From Solobacterium sp. (GTDB lineage: Bacteria; Bacillota_I; Bacilli_A; Erysipelotrichales; Erysipelotrichaceae): a stretch of DNA of 64,000 nt. The position numbers were made by a program, and so were the translations under genes. How positions within the stretch are numbered: position 1 is the stretch's first letter; each line of letters begins with the position of its first letter. The notes beneath the pieces were generated by a model. That model was not told the origin of the DNA. It saw only the letters and a list, made by a program, of their open reading frames with translations, and did no database searches. This document shows positions 44,513 to 53,715 of this stretch, in pieces. Location of the stretch: the NCBI GenBank assembly GCA_017469885.1, contig JAFUFO010000016.1, positions 62,001 through 126,000 on the forward strand, in the 5' to 3' direction.

Positions 44513-45322
44513 TTACTCGTTTTCCGCTTCTGTTCCTGCCGTCCACATGGAACGGTAGCTCATAAACGGAATCTCATCGGCGTTGATCCGCGCCTGATTG
44601 CGCTGCTTGTGAATATCCCCGTCATGAATCGAGGAACGGATATTCTTGTTGACCATGTACTGGACATAGACCAGCTTCTTGAGCAGGAACCAGCGGACAA
44701 CATAGGACGCGATCAGCGGTGCCTTGTCTTCTGCCTCAACCAGTTCTGCGGCTGCACGTGCCTTGAGTGCTTCGCCTGCTTCAATTGCCTTGGTTTTCAG
44801 CTCATCATAGTTTTTGAAGCATGTCCGGTCCAGCTGACGCTGAATCAGTCCTGCCTTTTCCTTCTTGAGACGCTCCCAGGACTGGACGATTTCGTCCGCA
44901 TTGGGTGTGCAGATTTCAAGAATTTCATTGCGGTCTTCGTAGAACAGACTGCCTGCTTCGCTCATGCAGTAATAATATCCGCGTGCATACAGGTATCCGC
45001 CCTCTTCATACGGAAGCACCAGCATTGCCTGATCCGATTCGCCGTAGCGTGCGTAAATCAGATAGGGATAAACCACGGGGTTCCCTACAAGTTTACTGAT
45101 GTCCCGATAATGAATAATACGGTTACTGATGTTGTCAAGCTTGACGCTCCCCTTCAGATCGGTGACGATCCGAACATCAGGATCCGTGCTGCTGATGGTT
45201 GTAAATGCCTGCAGGAGTGCTTCATCCGCCACTTCATTTTCCTTCAGATAATCGCTCAGCATTCCGTTATAAGAACACTGCTGACCGGCGGTCATTCCTG
45301 CGAGACCATCAAATACTGCCAT
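44513..45322 (-). CDS. Protein of unknown function upstream of the XpaC-AAA pair
   Basis: 269 residues from ATG 45322, chosen because GGAGGGGAG lies just upstream; an ATG at 45349 has none and sits next to the -10 box. No signal peptide or membrane segment is seen. The middle is aromatic-rich (GGYLYARGYYYCMSEAG) and the C-terminal half is helical and charged, with a hydrophobic patch LIASYVVRWFLLKKLVYVQY. I do not recognise the family. It has its own promoter and terminator. Same-strand proximity suggests, but does not show, a link with the XpaC-like and AAA+ proteins. Confidence 0.7.
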   Translation of the reverse strand: MAVFDGLAGMTAGQQCSYNGMLSDYLKENEVADEALLQAFTTISSTDPDVRIVTDLKGSVKLDNISNRIIHYRDISKLVGNPVVYPYLIYARYGESDQAMLVLPYEEGGYLYARGYYYCMSEAGSLFYEDRNEILEICTPNADEIVQSWERLKKEKAGLIQRQLDRTCFKNYDELKTKAIEAGEALKARAAAELVEAEDKAPLIASYVVRWFLLKKLVYVQYMVNKNIRSSIHDGDIHKQRNQARINADEIPFMSYRSMWTAGTEAENE

Positions 45323-45351
45323 ACTCCCCTCCGATAATGCATGTTTCATTT

Positions 45352-45381
45352 ATTATATTCACAAAATCAATGCCCATTCAA
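45352..45381 (-). promoter_or_regulatory. Promoter of the gene at 44513
   Basis: TTGAAT (45381-45376) and TATAAT (45357-45352) separated by 18 bases on the minus strand, about 30 bases before the start codon. Confidence 0.7.
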
Positions 45382-45499
45382 TGCACAGAATGCGTATTTT
45401 CTTTGTTTTTTTTAACATGCACACATGTATGTAAACTATTCTGATTGTTTTTCCGCACTCAACCCGTTCCGGTCTGTTCCAGGGCTCTGTGTTCTGCCG

Positions 45500-45514
45500 T
45501 GATAAAATAATTCC
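45500..45514 (+). promoter_or_regulatory. Extended -10 abutting the addB start (leaderless)
   Basis: TGATAAAAT (45500-45508) is followed by AATTCC and then the ATG at 45515. A normal start point 7 bases after the box is the A of ATG. No Shine-Dalgarno sequence exists upstream and no good -35 is seen. Confidence 0.6.
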
Positions 45515-48118
45515 ATGAAAACAATTATCTGCAGTGAAGAACAGAAGAATCTGATCTGGCACCGTCTGCTGAGCCAGTCCGGCGGTCCGATCATCACCGA
45601 TATACAGCTTCTTTCGCCATCCAATATCCTTCGTCAGGAGGAACCGGCTGACGAAAAGGCTGATGCACTCCGGCTTTCCAGACAGCTTAAGACAAAGGCT
45701 GACGCCTTCCCGATCTACCGCGCAATGTTTCGTTTCCCGGCCTTCATTCAGGAAATCCTTTCGTTCGCAAGAGAATGCGCCCTTTACGGGATATCCACTG
45801 CCACGCTGCCCGGAGACACCGCAAGCGAGCGGGAGCTGGCAGGGATTCTTTCTGAAGCGCTGACACTTCCGCTGAAAGAAAAAACGATTGCGGCGAACTA
45901 TTCCCGGATCCTTTCGGATGCGGCCCGGCTGTCTCCGGCAGAATTTGAAGTCCGGTTTGAAGCGGATCCGTTCCGTTCCCGATTTCTGAATGATCTCCGT
46001 CAGGCGATTCCGGATTCCAGGGAAATCCATCAGGAGCGGCTCTGCAGAAATACAGAACTGCGCTATGCGCCGGGCGTGCGCCAGGAAATCGAAGCCTGCG
46101 CGCAGGACATCATCCGCCGCGGCACATCATGCGCTGTTGTTCTGTGCGATTATGAATCACAGCTTCCGGTTCTGCGTCAGGTATTTGAACGATATGCAAT
46201 TCCATGTTCTGCCATCCGTGAATCGTTCCGGCCTGCGGTTATCGATGCCTATCTGAGCCTTGCACATTTTGCATTGTTCAAAGACCGTGATTCATTTCTT
46301 GCATGTCTTGAAACGGATGCGTTCTCCGCGCATGCGGACAGCCGCCTGATCCGGCATTTCAGCGCTGCCATGACGGAAGAGGGATTCCATCCGCTTACCG
46401 GACAGATTGATAAGATACAGTTCAAACGTGATCACAAAAACGCGGAAACAATGGATCAGAATGCAGAACGCTTTCTTTCTGCAATCGAACCGGTTTTCAC
46501 AGATCTGCGCAGTACAGATTCCCCTGCCGCAGCGCTGTCTGCGGCATTTGAGGCACTCCGTTCCTCCCGCATCGCATCTGATCCGAAAGAACTCGGTGCT
46601 GCGCTTGCACTTCGAAACCGCCTGAATCAGACACTTCCGCTTGTAGAGACCGAAGAAGACGCCCGATTCGTGCTGCAGGAAATCGATTCGATTACCTCTT
46701 CGATCAGTGAACCGCAGCCTTCCTTCTGCATGGTGACCGATCTGTCCCATCCGGCCGAACCGGTTGATACGCTGTATGTTCTCGGCTGTTCGGGAAAACA
46801 GTATCCGGGTGTCCCCCTGCGCAAGGGACTTTTTGACGAGCCATACACTGCCAAGGTTCCCGGTTATCCGACCATGGAAGAACGGCATGCCCTGTGGGTC
46901 AGCCAGCTTTCCTGGCTGGAAAACAGTTCCGATACGGTTATCTATTCCTATGCCGCAAGCGACTATCAGGGCCGGGAAATTCAGCCGGCGTTCGACATCA
47001 CCTCAAAGCCGGTCACAGCGGTTCCATGGAAAGTGGAAAAAGTTAAACCGGCAGAGCCCCGCAGGCATTCTATCCTGCCGGAAACCGCACAGGCGCTTTA
47101 TGAAACGGACGGACAGATTCATTCATCCGTCTCCCGGATTGAACGCTGGTTCAACTGTCCCTATTCCTGGTTTCTGCAGTCCGGTCTTAAGATCCGCAGG
47201 GAACAGCGCGGCGGTCTGGAACAGTCCGATATCGGAACTCTCCAGCATGCCGTCATGGAACATGCGGTAAAGACGTATAAAAAAGATTATTTTATGATCA
47301 GTGAAGCAGAGATCCGGGAGTTCCTGAAGCCGGCATTTGCGTCACTGCGCGCAATGCATCCGGATGAGGAAGTCCGGGCAAACCTCAGTGAAGAGCGGAT
47401 GGTTTACAGTATCCTTCAGACCATGCAGTTTCTGAAGGAGACGGAAGAAGCCGCTCCTTCCTGGAAACCGGAAAAGGCAGAGGAACACTTTGAGGAGCCC
47501 ATCACAGAACATGTGATGCTGAACGGAAGTATTGACCGGATCGATTATTCCGGTCCTTCTCTGCGGATTCTGGACTACAAGTCTTCCAAAAAAACGCTAT
47601 CGGAAAAGAAGATCAAAGCCGGTCTGCAGCTTCAGCTGCTCTCCTATCTGATCGTTGCCTGCCGCAGAGAGCACCGTAAACCGGCAGGAGCGTTCTATAT
47701 TTCGCTGAAATCCGAAAACGGCAAATCCGAAGCCGGCAGTTTTGCCAAGACCAACAAAAACGGTGTCCTTAACGATGCATGCGGAAATGATGCATCCCTG
47801 CATGATGCCATGGTAAAGGAACGCCGTATCAACGGATGGTCCTTCGATGATCCGCTGATCAGCGATGAAGACTACAAGCGGCTGTTTTCACCCGGCACAG
47901 GCCAGTATTCCTATGAAGCGGTGGAACAGTGTATCTCTGAACTGTATGAATACTTCCACGAACACGCCTGTAGCGGAGACATCGATGTGGATCCGGTTGC
48001 CGGCGCATGCACATTCTGCGATTACAAAGCCATCTGCCGGTATCATCTGCCGCCGCGTGCTTCCCGGGAAGTTGTAATGAAAGACATCTCTCTGAAAAAG
48101 GGAAAGGAGGCTGACTGA
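45515..48118 (+). CDS. addB: ATP-dependent nuclease subunit B (AddB/RexB-like)
   Basis: 867 residues, shorter than Bacillus AddB (about 1160). The N-terminus (MKTIICSEEQKNLIW) lacks a Walker A motif, so helicase function is degenerate as in RexB. The C-terminal RecB-type nuclease has NGSIDRIDYSGPSLRILDYK near residue 670-690, and an iron-sulfur cluster is suggested by FNCPYSW (about 547) with ACTFCDYKAICRY (about 830). With AddA it resects double-strand breaks up to Chi. Its stop is one base before the addA ATG. The message appears leaderless. Confidence 0.9.
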   Translation: MKTIICSEEQKNLIWHRLLSQSGGPIITDIQLLSPSNILRQEEPADEKADALRLSRQLKTKADAFPIYRAMFRFPAFIQEILSFARECALYGISTATLPGDTASERELAGILSEALTLPLKEKTIAANYSRILSDAARLSPAEFEVRFEADPFRSRFLNDLRQAIPDSREIHQERLCRNTELRYAPGVRQEIEACAQDIIRRGTSCAVVLCDYESQLPVLRQVFERYAIPCSAIRESFRPAVIDAYLSLAHFALFKDRDSFLACLETDAFSAHADSRLIRHFSAAMTEEGFHPLTGQIDKIQFKRDHKNAETMDQNAERFLSAIEPVFTDLRSTDSPAAALSAAFEALRSSRIASDPKELGAALALRNRLNQTLPLVETEEDARFVLQEIDSITSSISEPQPSFCMVTDLSHPAEPVDTLYVLGCSGKQYPGVPLRKGLFDEPYTAKVPGYPTMEERHALWVSQLSWLENSSDTVIYSYAASDYQGREIQPAFDITSKPVTAVPWKVEKVKPAEPRRHSILPETAQALYETDGQIHSSVSRIERWFNCPYSWFLQSGLKIRREQRGGLEQSDIGTLQHAVMEHAVKTYKKDYFMISEAEIREFLKPAFASLRAMHPDEEVRANLSEERMVYSILQTMQFLKETEEAAPSWKPEKAEEHFEEPITEHVMLNGSIDRIDYSGPSLRILDYKSSKKTLSEKKIKAGLQLQLLSYLIVACRREHRKPAGAFYISLKSENGKSEAGSFAKTNKNGVLNDACGNDASLHDAMVKERRINGWSFDDPLISDEDYKRLFSPGTGQYSYEAVEQCISELYEYFHEHACSGDIDVDPVAGACTFCDYKAICRYHLPPRASREVVMKDISLKKGKEAD

Positions 48119-48119
48119 T

Positions 48120-51100
48120 ATGAAAATGGATCCCCGCCAGGCTCAGGCTGTTGAAACAACGGGTTCCGATATTCTGGTCAGCGCTTCTGCCGGTGCCGGA
48201 AAGACACGGGTCCTTGTAGAACGTCTGGTTTCCCTCTGCGCCGCAAAACATATCGGTATGAATGAGATCCTTGCGGTCACCTTCACCGAAGCCGCCGCAA
48301 GTGAAATGAAAAACCGTGTAGCCGCACGGCTTCAGGAACTCGCGGCCGCGGAACAGAATGAAGAACAGAAGCGGTGGCTGACCTCCCAGATGGTGCTGCT
48401 CGCCGATGCGGACATCACCACCATCGACAGTTTCTGTCTGAACCTCATCCGCAAGTATTTCAGTGTCATAGGCCTCGATCCCGCGACCGCCGAAAACATC
48501 CTTGAAGAAAGCCTTCGAAAGCAGATGCTGGAAGATGCCTTCAATGAAGCACTGGCGGAATATGACCTCGTTGACCATAACGGGCTGATGAAGCTTCTGG
48601 AAGCGTACAGTCCCCGCCCGGAAAGTTACGAAGAAATCCGCACGATGGTCAATTCCCTCCGGGATCTTGCGGAGCGAAGCGGCAATGCGGAGGAATATCT
48701 GCGGACCAATGCGGAGACCTTCCGCAATATCCGTGCCATGGCGGATGTTCCTCCGGTCATTCTCGATGCGTTTTATGAACGGCTCACCATGCTGTGGGAA
48801 ACCGCAGAGCATGCATTTCAGGAGATGGAAGAAATTGCGGACAGCGCAGCCGATGAAATCAGAAAACCCGAACAGATCACGGAATCTTTCAATCGCTTCC
48901 GCAGTACGGAACAGGCGCTGCGGGAACGGAATTATGATCACTTCCGGGTACTGTTCGATGTCTTCGGAACCGAGATCAAAACCCCGGCCTGCAAAAAAAT
49001 TTCTGCATATGAGAATGCAAGAAACGCGATGTACGGCGCCTGCGAGAAGATGACCGCAATGCTTTACAGCAGTGAAGTGCTTCTCGGGGACATGCGTGAC
49101 ATGTATCCGTATGCGCATGTGCTCAGTGAACTGACAATTCTTACCATGCAGAATTTCCAGAAGGCAAAACAGGAAAACGCATGTATGGATTTCACAGATA
49201 TGGAACAATATGCCTGGGAGATCCTCAACCGGAATGACCAGGAAGTCGCAAAGCTGTACCGCGCCCGCCTGAAGGAAGTCATGGTCGACGAATTTCAGGA
49301 TACCTCGTGGCTTCAGAACGAAATCATCCGCACCGTCGCGGCACCGGGAACCATTTTCCGTGTCGGTGATGTCAAGCAGTCCATCTACCGTTTCCGCGGC
49401 GCAAAGCCAGCACTGATGCGCGGCCTTGCGGAGGATCCCGCGATGTGCAGAATCACGCTCGATCATAACTATCGTTCTTCTTCCAGAATCATCGAATTTT
49501 CCAATCTGCTCTTTCAGCGTCTGATGAATATTGAAGGCGGCGAGGATGTATACGGAGAAGAAGATATCGTTTCTCCGGGTGTCCCTGCACAGACTTCCCC
49601 GGATGATCCGCCGATCCGGATGATCCTTTTGGAAGCGCCGGAACAGCCTGCGGATGAGGACACCGAGAGCGACGAAGAAAGCTTCAGCGCAAAGGAACGA
49701 AAGGCCGGATGGATTGCCTCCAAGATGATCGAGCTTCATGACGAGGGAAACCGCTGGAACAGCTTCTGTGTGCTTGTCCGCTCGCATGCCGAAAAGATCA
49801 CGCTGGCACGGATGTTCGAACACTGCGGTATCCCGTATGACATCGATACGCGTCAGGGTTTCTATAACAGTGATCTGTGCATGTATATCCTTGCATTGCT
49901 GCAGGTGCTGGCAGACCCCCAGGATGAGCTTTCCCTTCTCACGGTGCTGAGCGGTGAACTGTTTGAGATGGATGATGAAATGCTTGCCCAGCTTCACCTG
50001 AAACACGGTTCGCTGCGCAGGGCAGTTTCCGAGGATTATCCGGACATCACCGCCTGGTTTGATTCCCTCCGGAATCAGTTTTCCAAAGGCATGCCGGCTC
50101 TTCTGGACCGCATTGCGCTTTATCATGGCTTTTATGAAAAACTCACAGATGCCGGGAAAGCCAACTTCGATTTTCTCTATGAAAAAACCGTGCGCTGTGC
50201 ACGGAAATGCTTTACTGTCTATGATCTGATCCGGATGATGACCGCCGGCGCAGATGAGAAATCCTCCAATGCGACCTGCCGCAGTAAGGATGATGATGTG
50301 GTGACGGTCACCACCATTCATCAGTCCAAAGGCCTTCAGTATCCGGTTGTCTTCCTCTGGAGCAGTTCCTCCAACAAACTGATGGATTCCCAGAATGCAC
50401 TGATTCCGGATACGGAGATTCCGTTCAGTCTGAAACACTTTGATCTCCCCTGGCGGACCGGCCGCTCCACCATGGCACGCATGGCCGCCGAACACCGTCA
50501 GAGCATCGCGGACATCGCAGAGTATATCCGCGTCCTGTATGTCGCTCTGACCCGGGCTGAAAAGACCATGTTCATCGTGGATCTTGCCAAGGCAGAACAG
50601 CCGTACCGGAAGGTCATGACACTTGCCGAGCTCAGCCGCCGCAAGGGCATTACCGGATACATTACCGCAGCGCTCAGAGAAGTGCCTGACCTGTATCGGG
50701 TGGAACATATTCCTCCCGAGGAATTCCGGACCGTCCCTGAGACCCTGCCCTCTTACGTCAGGGAACTGCCGCGGTGCACAGCCCCAAAGACTCTGACACA
50801 GACAGTGATGCGTCCGAGCGAAACGGAATTCACTTCCCTTCCGCCGCTGAATCCGGGATCTGCCTCCCGCGGCACACGATACGGAACCCTGATCCATGAA
50901 ACCATTGCGGCACTTCCGAACCGGATGTGGACTGCGGATGACTTTGATCATACGGTGCTCCGTCCGGGTGACATCGATTCGATCCTGCATTTTTCGGAAT
51001 CGGATCTGTATCAGAAAGCGCTGACCATGGACATCCGGAAAGAACTGCCGTTCTATATGGAAGATCCGTCTTCCGGACAGCCGGTCACAGGTGTGATGGA

Positions 51101-51302
51101 CTTTGTCGCATTCGGTCCGGATGAGACTCTGCTCATCGACTTCAAAACCGATGCGATGACACCGGAGGCAATCCGGCGTCATTACAGTCCGCAGCTGAAC
51201 GTTTACCGGCAGGCACTCCGGCTTCTGAAGCCGGGCATCCCGGTACATGCATGGGCATGGAGTTTCCATAACCGCACGGCAGTGGAAATCCCGGAGCCCT
51301 GA
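48120..51302 (+). CDS. addA: ATP-dependent helicase/nuclease subunit A
   Basis: 1060 residues. The UvrD-type helicase has Walker A VSASAGAGKTRVLVERL (about 19-35), ADITTIDSFCLNLI, VDEFQDTSWLQNEII, GDVKQSIYRFRGA, TIHQSKGLQYPVVFLW and VLYVALTRAEK. The C-terminal RecB nuclease motif is TLLIDFKTD near residue 1000. It drives the AddAB motor and cuts one strand. AAAGGAGG precedes the start. It is shorter than the Bacillus protein (1232) but has all motifs. A long-stem terminator follows. Confidence 0.97.
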   Translation: MKMDPRQAQAVETTGSDILVSASAGAGKTRVLVERLVSLCAAKHIGMNEILAVTFTEAAASEMKNRVAARLQELAAAEQNEEQKRWLTSQMVLLADADITTIDSFCLNLIRKYFSVIGLDPATAENILEESLRKQMLEDAFNEALAEYDLVDHNGLMKLLEAYSPRPESYEEIRTMVNSLRDLAERSGNAEEYLRTNAETFRNIRAMADVPPVILDAFYERLTMLWETAEHAFQEMEEIADSAADEIRKPEQITESFNRFRSTEQALRERNYDHFRVLFDVFGTEIKTPACKKISAYENARNAMYGACEKMTAMLYSSEVLLGDMRDMYPYAHVLSELTILTMQNFQKAKQENACMDFTDMEQYAWEILNRNDQEVAKLYRARLKEVMVDEFQDTSWLQNEIIRTVAAPGTIFRVGDVKQSIYRFRGAKPALMRGLAEDPAMCRITLDHNYRSSSRIIEFSNLLFQRLMNIEGGEDVYGEEDIVSPGVPAQTSPDDPPIRMILLEAPEQPADEDTESDEESFSAKERKAGWIASKMIELHDEGNRWNSFCVLVRSHAEKITLARMFEHCGIPYDIDTRQGFYNSDLCMYILALLQVLADPQDELSLLTVLSGELFEMDDEMLAQLHLKHGSLRRAVSEDYPDITAWFDSLRNQFSKGMPALLDRIALYHGFYEKLTDAGKANFDFLYEKTVRCARKCFTVYDLIRMMTAGADEKSSNATCRSKDDDVVTVTTIHQSKGLQYPVVFLWSSSSNKLMDSQNALIPDTEIPFSLKHFDLPWRTGRSTMARMAAEHRQSIADIAEYIRVLYVALTRAEKTMFIVDLAKAEQPYRKVMTLAELSRRKGITGYITAALREVPDLYRVEHIPPEEFRTVPETLPSYVRELPRCTAPKTLTQTVMRPSETEFTSLPPLNPGSASRGTRYGTLIHETIAALPNRMWTADDFDHTVLRPGDIDSILHFSESDLYQKALTMDIRKELPFYMEDPSSGQPVTGVMDFVAFGPDETLLIDFKTDAMTPEAIRRHYSPQLNVYRQALRLLKPGIPVHAWAWSFHNRTAVEIPEP

Positions 51303-51319
51303 ACCCCGAAGATGAAATA

Positions 51320-51376
51320 AAGAACTGCGTCTGTATGCGCTGATCCTGATCATGCATACCGGCCGCAGTTCTTTTT
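51320..51376 (+). terminator. Terminator of addBA
   Basis: A 10-bp outer stem AAGAACTGCG/CGCAGTTCTT with a long loop containing a TATGC/GCATA inner stem, followed by TTTTTC. Confidence 0.8.
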
Positions 51377-51399
51377 CATTGTCTGTAATGATGAGCGCT

Positions 51400-52221
51400 T
51401 CAGATCTTTCCCTCTTTGAACTTCTTCATCATCTCATTTGTCAGGCTGTAGTCATTGCTTTGAAGAACCACATCTTCCCGCTTCACCCATTCGGCTGTGC
51501 GCAGTTCACTGTAGTCCACCGTGATGGTATCATCCCCGTCCACATCGCAGTAATAGCCGGCAAGAATATCGGATGCCGGTCCCCAGGGCTGCGACTTGTA
51601 GTACCGGATGTTTTTCACACTGATCCCGGCTTCTTCCATCACTTCCCGCGCAACAGTTTCCTCAAAGGTTTCGCCGATCTCCGTAAAGCCGGCAATCAGT
51701 GCGTTTCCGCCATAGCCTCTCGCATAGCGTGTGATCAGAATCCTCTCTCCGTTAAGAACACCGACGATGACGGCAGGATTGATCCGCGGATAAATAAGAT
51801 TTCCGCAGGCAGGACAGCGCATGGCGCGTTCGTTTTCATCATGCTTGGTTTTATGTCCGCATCTTCCGCAGTACTGACTTGTGGTATACCATACCGCAAG
51901 ATGATATGCCGTAAAGATCGCATAAACGGTTTCTTCCGGCTGAAGGTTCTGTCTTCGGATTTCGTTGAAACTCACATATGCAAAGCCATCCGCCTCAGCT
52001 TCCTCGAGGCAGAGGAACAGCGGTTTTGAATCCAGTGAAAACAGATAAATAAGATTGTCTGGATTGACGTTCAGCTGACCAAGCAGCGGAAAGGAAAGAT
52101 GGTTTCCTTCTGAACACAGAAGAATGGATTCGTCCCGGAAACAGAAAACAGGGTCCTGTTCGTTCGGCCTTATGTTCTGGTATTGGTTCTGGAGAATATG
52201 CGGTGCGATGTCCTGAATCAT
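51400..52221 (-). CDS. nudC: NADH pyrophosphatase/decapping-type Nudix hydrolase
   Basis: 273 residues from ATG 52221 (GGAGGACTCCGTT upstream). A zinc ribbon CGRCGHKTKHDENERAMRC (about 115-133) continues with PACG. The Nudix box reads GFTEIGETFEETVAREVMEE, and the NudC-specific SQPWG follows. These enzymes cleave NADH to NMNH and AMP and in E. coli remove NAD caps from RNA. The canonical SQPWPFPxS is altered to SQPWGPASD. It stands alone, convergent with addBA. Confidence 0.9.
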   Translation of the reverse strand: MIQDIAPHILQNQYQNIRPNEQDPVFCFRDESILLCSEGNHLSFPLLGQLNVNPDNLIYLFSLDSKPLFLCLEEAEADGFAYVSFNEIRRQNLQPEETVYAIFTAYHLAVWYTTSQYCGRCGHKTKHDENERAMRCPACGNLIYPRINPAVIVGVLNGERILITRYARGYGGNALIAGFTEIGETFEETVAREVMEEAGISVKNIRYYKSQPWGPASDILAGYYCDVDGDDTITVDYSELRTAEWVKREDVVLQSNDYSLTNEMMKKFKEGKI

Positions 52222-52276
52222 AACGGAGTCCTCCGAGTGCAACCATCATAGCATAACAGATTCTGCGCTCATTTAT

Positions 52277-52302
52277 TGAAAAGGACAGCTTCCGCTGTCC
52301 TT
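52277..52302 (-). terminator. Terminator of the PTS gene
   Basis: A 9-bp stem AAGGACAGC/GCTGTCCTT with a GGAA loop followed by TTC on the minus strand. The T run is short. Confidence 0.7.
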
Positions 52303-52327
52303 ATACTTCATTCAGAATCGGAGTGTT

Positions 52328-53674
52328 TTATTTCTGAGCAGGTGCCTCCCGCTCAACCCCGACAAAGAAGGTCACGGCACAGGAAACCGCAAATCCGATC
52401 ACGGCAGAGATGATGCCGTTGATTACATTCATGGAAGTGCCGCCGACATAATTCAGAAAACAAAGGAAGCTGGCACTCGGAATGAAGTTGTATGCCTGAA
52501 TGTACGTGATTCCGGCGTACAGGCCGCCCATAAACGCTCCTGCCACAAGTCCGATGAACGGTTTGCGGTATCGGAAGCCCACTCCGTAGAGCGCCGGCTC
52601 GGTAACGCCGCCGATCATCTGGGCAATGACCGTGCTGACCGCAGCGGAACGTTCGGATTTGTTTTTCAGGCGCAGGAAGGCACCGAATGCCATTCCGCCC
52701 ACCGCAAACGCAGAGGCAGCACACTGCGGAGTTATAATGGTTTCCACGCCGTTCTGCGCCAGTACAACGAAGATGGAGGAGATGAACAGCCAGTGCAGAC
52801 CGCCCATGATTATGAATTCCCAGAGCGCCGCAAGCACCGCAATCGTAAGGACCGTTACGATTCCGCCCTTGTTTCCAAGGGTGATCAGAAGATTGCACAG
52901 CGCCTCACCGATGATGGAGCCGGCAGGTGCCAGTACAAGCAAGGCAATCGGAAGAATAATCGCAATCGTCAGAAACGGCGCAAAGACTGCGCGCAGTGCC
53001 TCCGGTATGATCCGGTTCATCGCCTTTTCGATATAAGACATCACCCAGTTTGACAGAATGATCGGAAGAATGGTCGCGGAATAGTTCAGCGGGCGTGCCG
53101 GAATGCCGTAAACCGAGAACGGCGCGCCGGATTCGGCAATCGAGACAAACACCGGATGAATCAGAATACCGCCGAGAAACATTCCAAGGATCGGCGTGGT
53201 ACCGAACACTTTCGAACTGGTATAACCGACCGCAATCGGGAAGAAGTAGAATCCGGCATCCCCGACAAAGGAGAGCAGCGTATACAGATCACTGTCTTCC
53301 GCCAGCACCTTCAACATGTTCGGCCCAAGTACAGAAGCCACAGTTTTGAACATCGCCGCTGCCATTAACATCGGCAGAAGCGGAACCAGCGAACCGGACA
53401 GCGCATCCATGATCTTATTCAGAATCAGACGGATATTCAGCGGCTCTTTTTCGTTCATACGGGCAGTCAGTTCCCGATACAGTTCTTCCGTTCCGGACGA
53501 AAGGATCAGTTCCAGTTCCTTTCCCTCCGATACGGCACGTACAATCCGTGCATCTTCCGGAAGGGAGACTGCTTCATCACTCCGGCGGTAAATCAGAAGA
53601 CCCGCCGGTGTTTTTATGACGGAATCAATTCCGCCGCAGCTGTTCAGAAGTTCAAATAATTCATTGCCGCTCAT
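52328..53674 (-). CDS. PTS EIIBC-type sugar permease with degenerate EIIB
   Basis: 448 residues from ATG 53674 (GAGGTGG upstream). Residues 1-75 resemble an EIIB domain (FELLNSCGGIDSVIKTPAG) but the phosphocysteine motif C-x-TRLR is missing: the site reads TPAGLLI. Residues 90-440 are an EIIC domain of the glucose/beta-glucoside superfamily with about ten membrane segments, FGTTPILGMFLGGILIHP and AQMIGGVTEPALYGVG. The sugar is unknown. Without the Cys, phosphate must come from another EIIB, or the protein transports or senses without phosphorylation. Confidence 0.85.
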   Translation of the reverse strand: MSGNELFELLNSCGGIDSVIKTPAGLLIYRRSDEAVSLPEDARIVRAVSEGKELELILSSGTEELYRELTARMNEKEPLNIRLILNKIMDALSGSLVPLLPMLMAAAMFKTVASVLGPNMLKVLAEDSDLYTLLSFVGDAGFYFFPIAVGYTSSKVFGTTPILGMFLGGILIHPVFVSIAESGAPFSVYGIPARPLNYSATILPIILSNWVMSYIEKAMNRIIPEALRAVFAPFLTIAIILPIALLVLAPAGSIIGEALCNLLITLGNKGGIVTVLTIAVLAALWEFIIMGGLHWLFISSIFVVLAQNGVETIITPQCAASAFAVGGMAFGAFLRLKNKSERSAAVSTVIAQMIGGVTEPALYGVGFRYRKPFIGLVAGAFMGGLYAGITYIQAYNFIPSASFLCFLNYVGGTSMNVINGIISAVIGFAVSCAVTFFVGVEREAPAQK

Positions 53675-53715
53675 AACCACCTCAGCGTAATGCAATACAT
53701 GCATTACTTAATTCA

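Noticed and set aside
47859-51353. A 1164-codon open frame on the minus strand opposite addA and the end of addB
   Set aside because: It is fully antisense to addA, which has all helicase and nuclease motifs. The composition is Arg/His/Phe-rich and no domain is recognisable; it results from G/C-rich third positions.
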